Positions 15,080 through 15,543 of a stretch of 15,543 nt of DNA are shown here, piece after piece. The DNA is from Chitinophagaceae bacterium. GTDB lineage: Bacteria > Bacteroidota > Bacteroidia > Chitinophagales > Chitinophagaceae. The notes under the pieces were generated by a model that was not told the origin of the DNA, searched no databases, and saw only the letters and a list, made by a program, of their open reading frames with translations. The stretch spans positions 1 through 15,543 of the forward strand of contig DMRT01000145.1 of the NCBI GenBank assembly GCA_003455235.1, given 5' to 3'. Made by a program: the position numbers and the translations under genes. Numbering within the stretch: position 1 is the first letter of the stretch; the number at the start of each line of letters is the position of its first letter.

Positions 15080-15543
15080 ATGTTTCGATTGCCTTTACAT
15101 AAAACTGCAGGACTGCTCTTTTTGCTGCTTTGTTCTTTTTGTTTCACTAAAAGAACAACGGCTCAATGCGCCACCCCCATTTCAACGTTTCCTTATACAG
15201 AAGGGTTTGAAACAACCAATGGTGGCTGGACTCCCGGGGGAACCGGCTCCGACTGGGCCTGGGGCACACCGGTAAAAGCCACCATTAACAGCGCCGCAAG
15301 CGGAACAAAATGCTGGATTACCGGAGGATTAACTTCAGGCCCTTATTCAAACGGCGAGGCCTCCTGGCTGCAGAGCCCCTGTTTCGATTTTACCTCTGTG
15401 GCTCACCCGTATATCTCTTTTGCTGTTTTTTGGGAAACAGAAAGACGGTTTGATGGCGCGGGGTTTCAATACTCCACCGACCTGGGGGCCACCTGGACAA
15501 ATGTGGGAAGCCAGGCCGACCCGGTAAACTGTTTGAATGATAA
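15080..15543 (+). CDS. Secreted beta-sandwich protein, N-terminal part (3' end outside window)
   Basis: The frame runs from the ATG at 15080 to the end of the window without a stop, giving 154 residues. It begins with a signal peptide (MFRLPLHKTAGLLFLLLCSF, cleavage likely after A28 in TKRTTA-QC). The mature part contains FPYTEGFETTNGGWTPGG, SDWAWGTP, CWITGGLTSGPYSNGEASWL, SPCFDFTSVAHPYISFAVFW and YSTDLGATWTNVGS. This pattern (GFE...GW, then W-x-W-G-x-P, S-P-x-F-D-F and S-x-D-x-G-x-x-W) is that of the MAM-like or jelly-roll beta-sandwich domains common in large Bacteroidota extracellular proteins. Such proteins often end in a type IX secretion sorting domain; that end is not visible here, so T9SS export is inference. 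Cysteines at residues 30, 71, 93 and 150 may form disulfides. Confidence 0.85.
   Translation, partial: MFRLPLHKTAGLLFLLLCSFCFTKRTTAQCATPISTFPYTEGFETTNGGWTPGGTGSDWAWGTPVKATINSAASGTKCWITGGLTSGPYSNGEASWLQSPCFDFTSVAHPYISFAVFWETERRFDGAGFQYSTDLGATWTNVGSQADPVNCLND

Noticed and set aside
14686-15102. Open frame of 138 codons on the plus strand across ssb and the following gap
   Set aside because: It is antisense to ssb over much of its length, shows no recognisable protein features, and overlaps the signal peptide gene in another frame.

Overview
The window looks like chromosomal core DNA from a member of the Bacteroidota, probably near Chitinophagaceae (family placement is inference). The evidence is TAnnTTTG-type -7 promoter boxes instead of sigma70 boxes, few Shine-Dalgarno sequences, a DUF2480 gene, a C-terminally extended PIF1-like helicase, and a secreted protein of the beta-sandwich kind common in this phylum. 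I see no IS element, phage gene, CRISPR array, rRNA or tRNA.

Layout. 1-786: the 3' part of a RhlE-type DEAD-box helicase, then corA (873-1964, +). 1971-4688: two minus-strand genes, DUF2480 and a PpiD/SurA-like periplasmic folding factor, separated by a strong intrinsic terminator. 4689-5276: a 588-bp AT-rich gap between divergent genes. It has several DnaA-box-like 9-mers, hairpins and a TAA-TAG-TAG-TAG run, and I read it as a candidate replication origin. 5277-8127: nadA, an overlapping small lipoprotein gene, and a two-domain ChrA transporter. 8128-8979: nadD and a stand-alone feoA on the minus strand. 9038-11924: ybeY, a perfect consensus parS site, mnmG and a type II mannose-6-phosphate-isomerase-like cupin, all plus strand. 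11925-14847: a PIF1-like helicase with HRDC and HTH modules, and a short tail-less SSB, both minus strand. 15080-15543: the 5' end of a secreted beta-sandwich protein that runs off the window.

How it fits together. Most genes are housekeeping: NAD synthesis (nadA, nadD), rRNA/tRNA maturation (ybeY, mnmG), envelope protein folding, metal homeostasis (corA, feoA, chrA) and DNA maintenance (helicase, SSB). The most striking signal is non-coding: a perfect 16-bp parS palindrome about 4.2 kb from the DnaA-box-bearing gap. Together they suggest an origin-proximal chromosome segregation region. A second recurring signal is that four genes have a -7 box only 4-6 nt before the start codon, which predicts leaderless transcripts.
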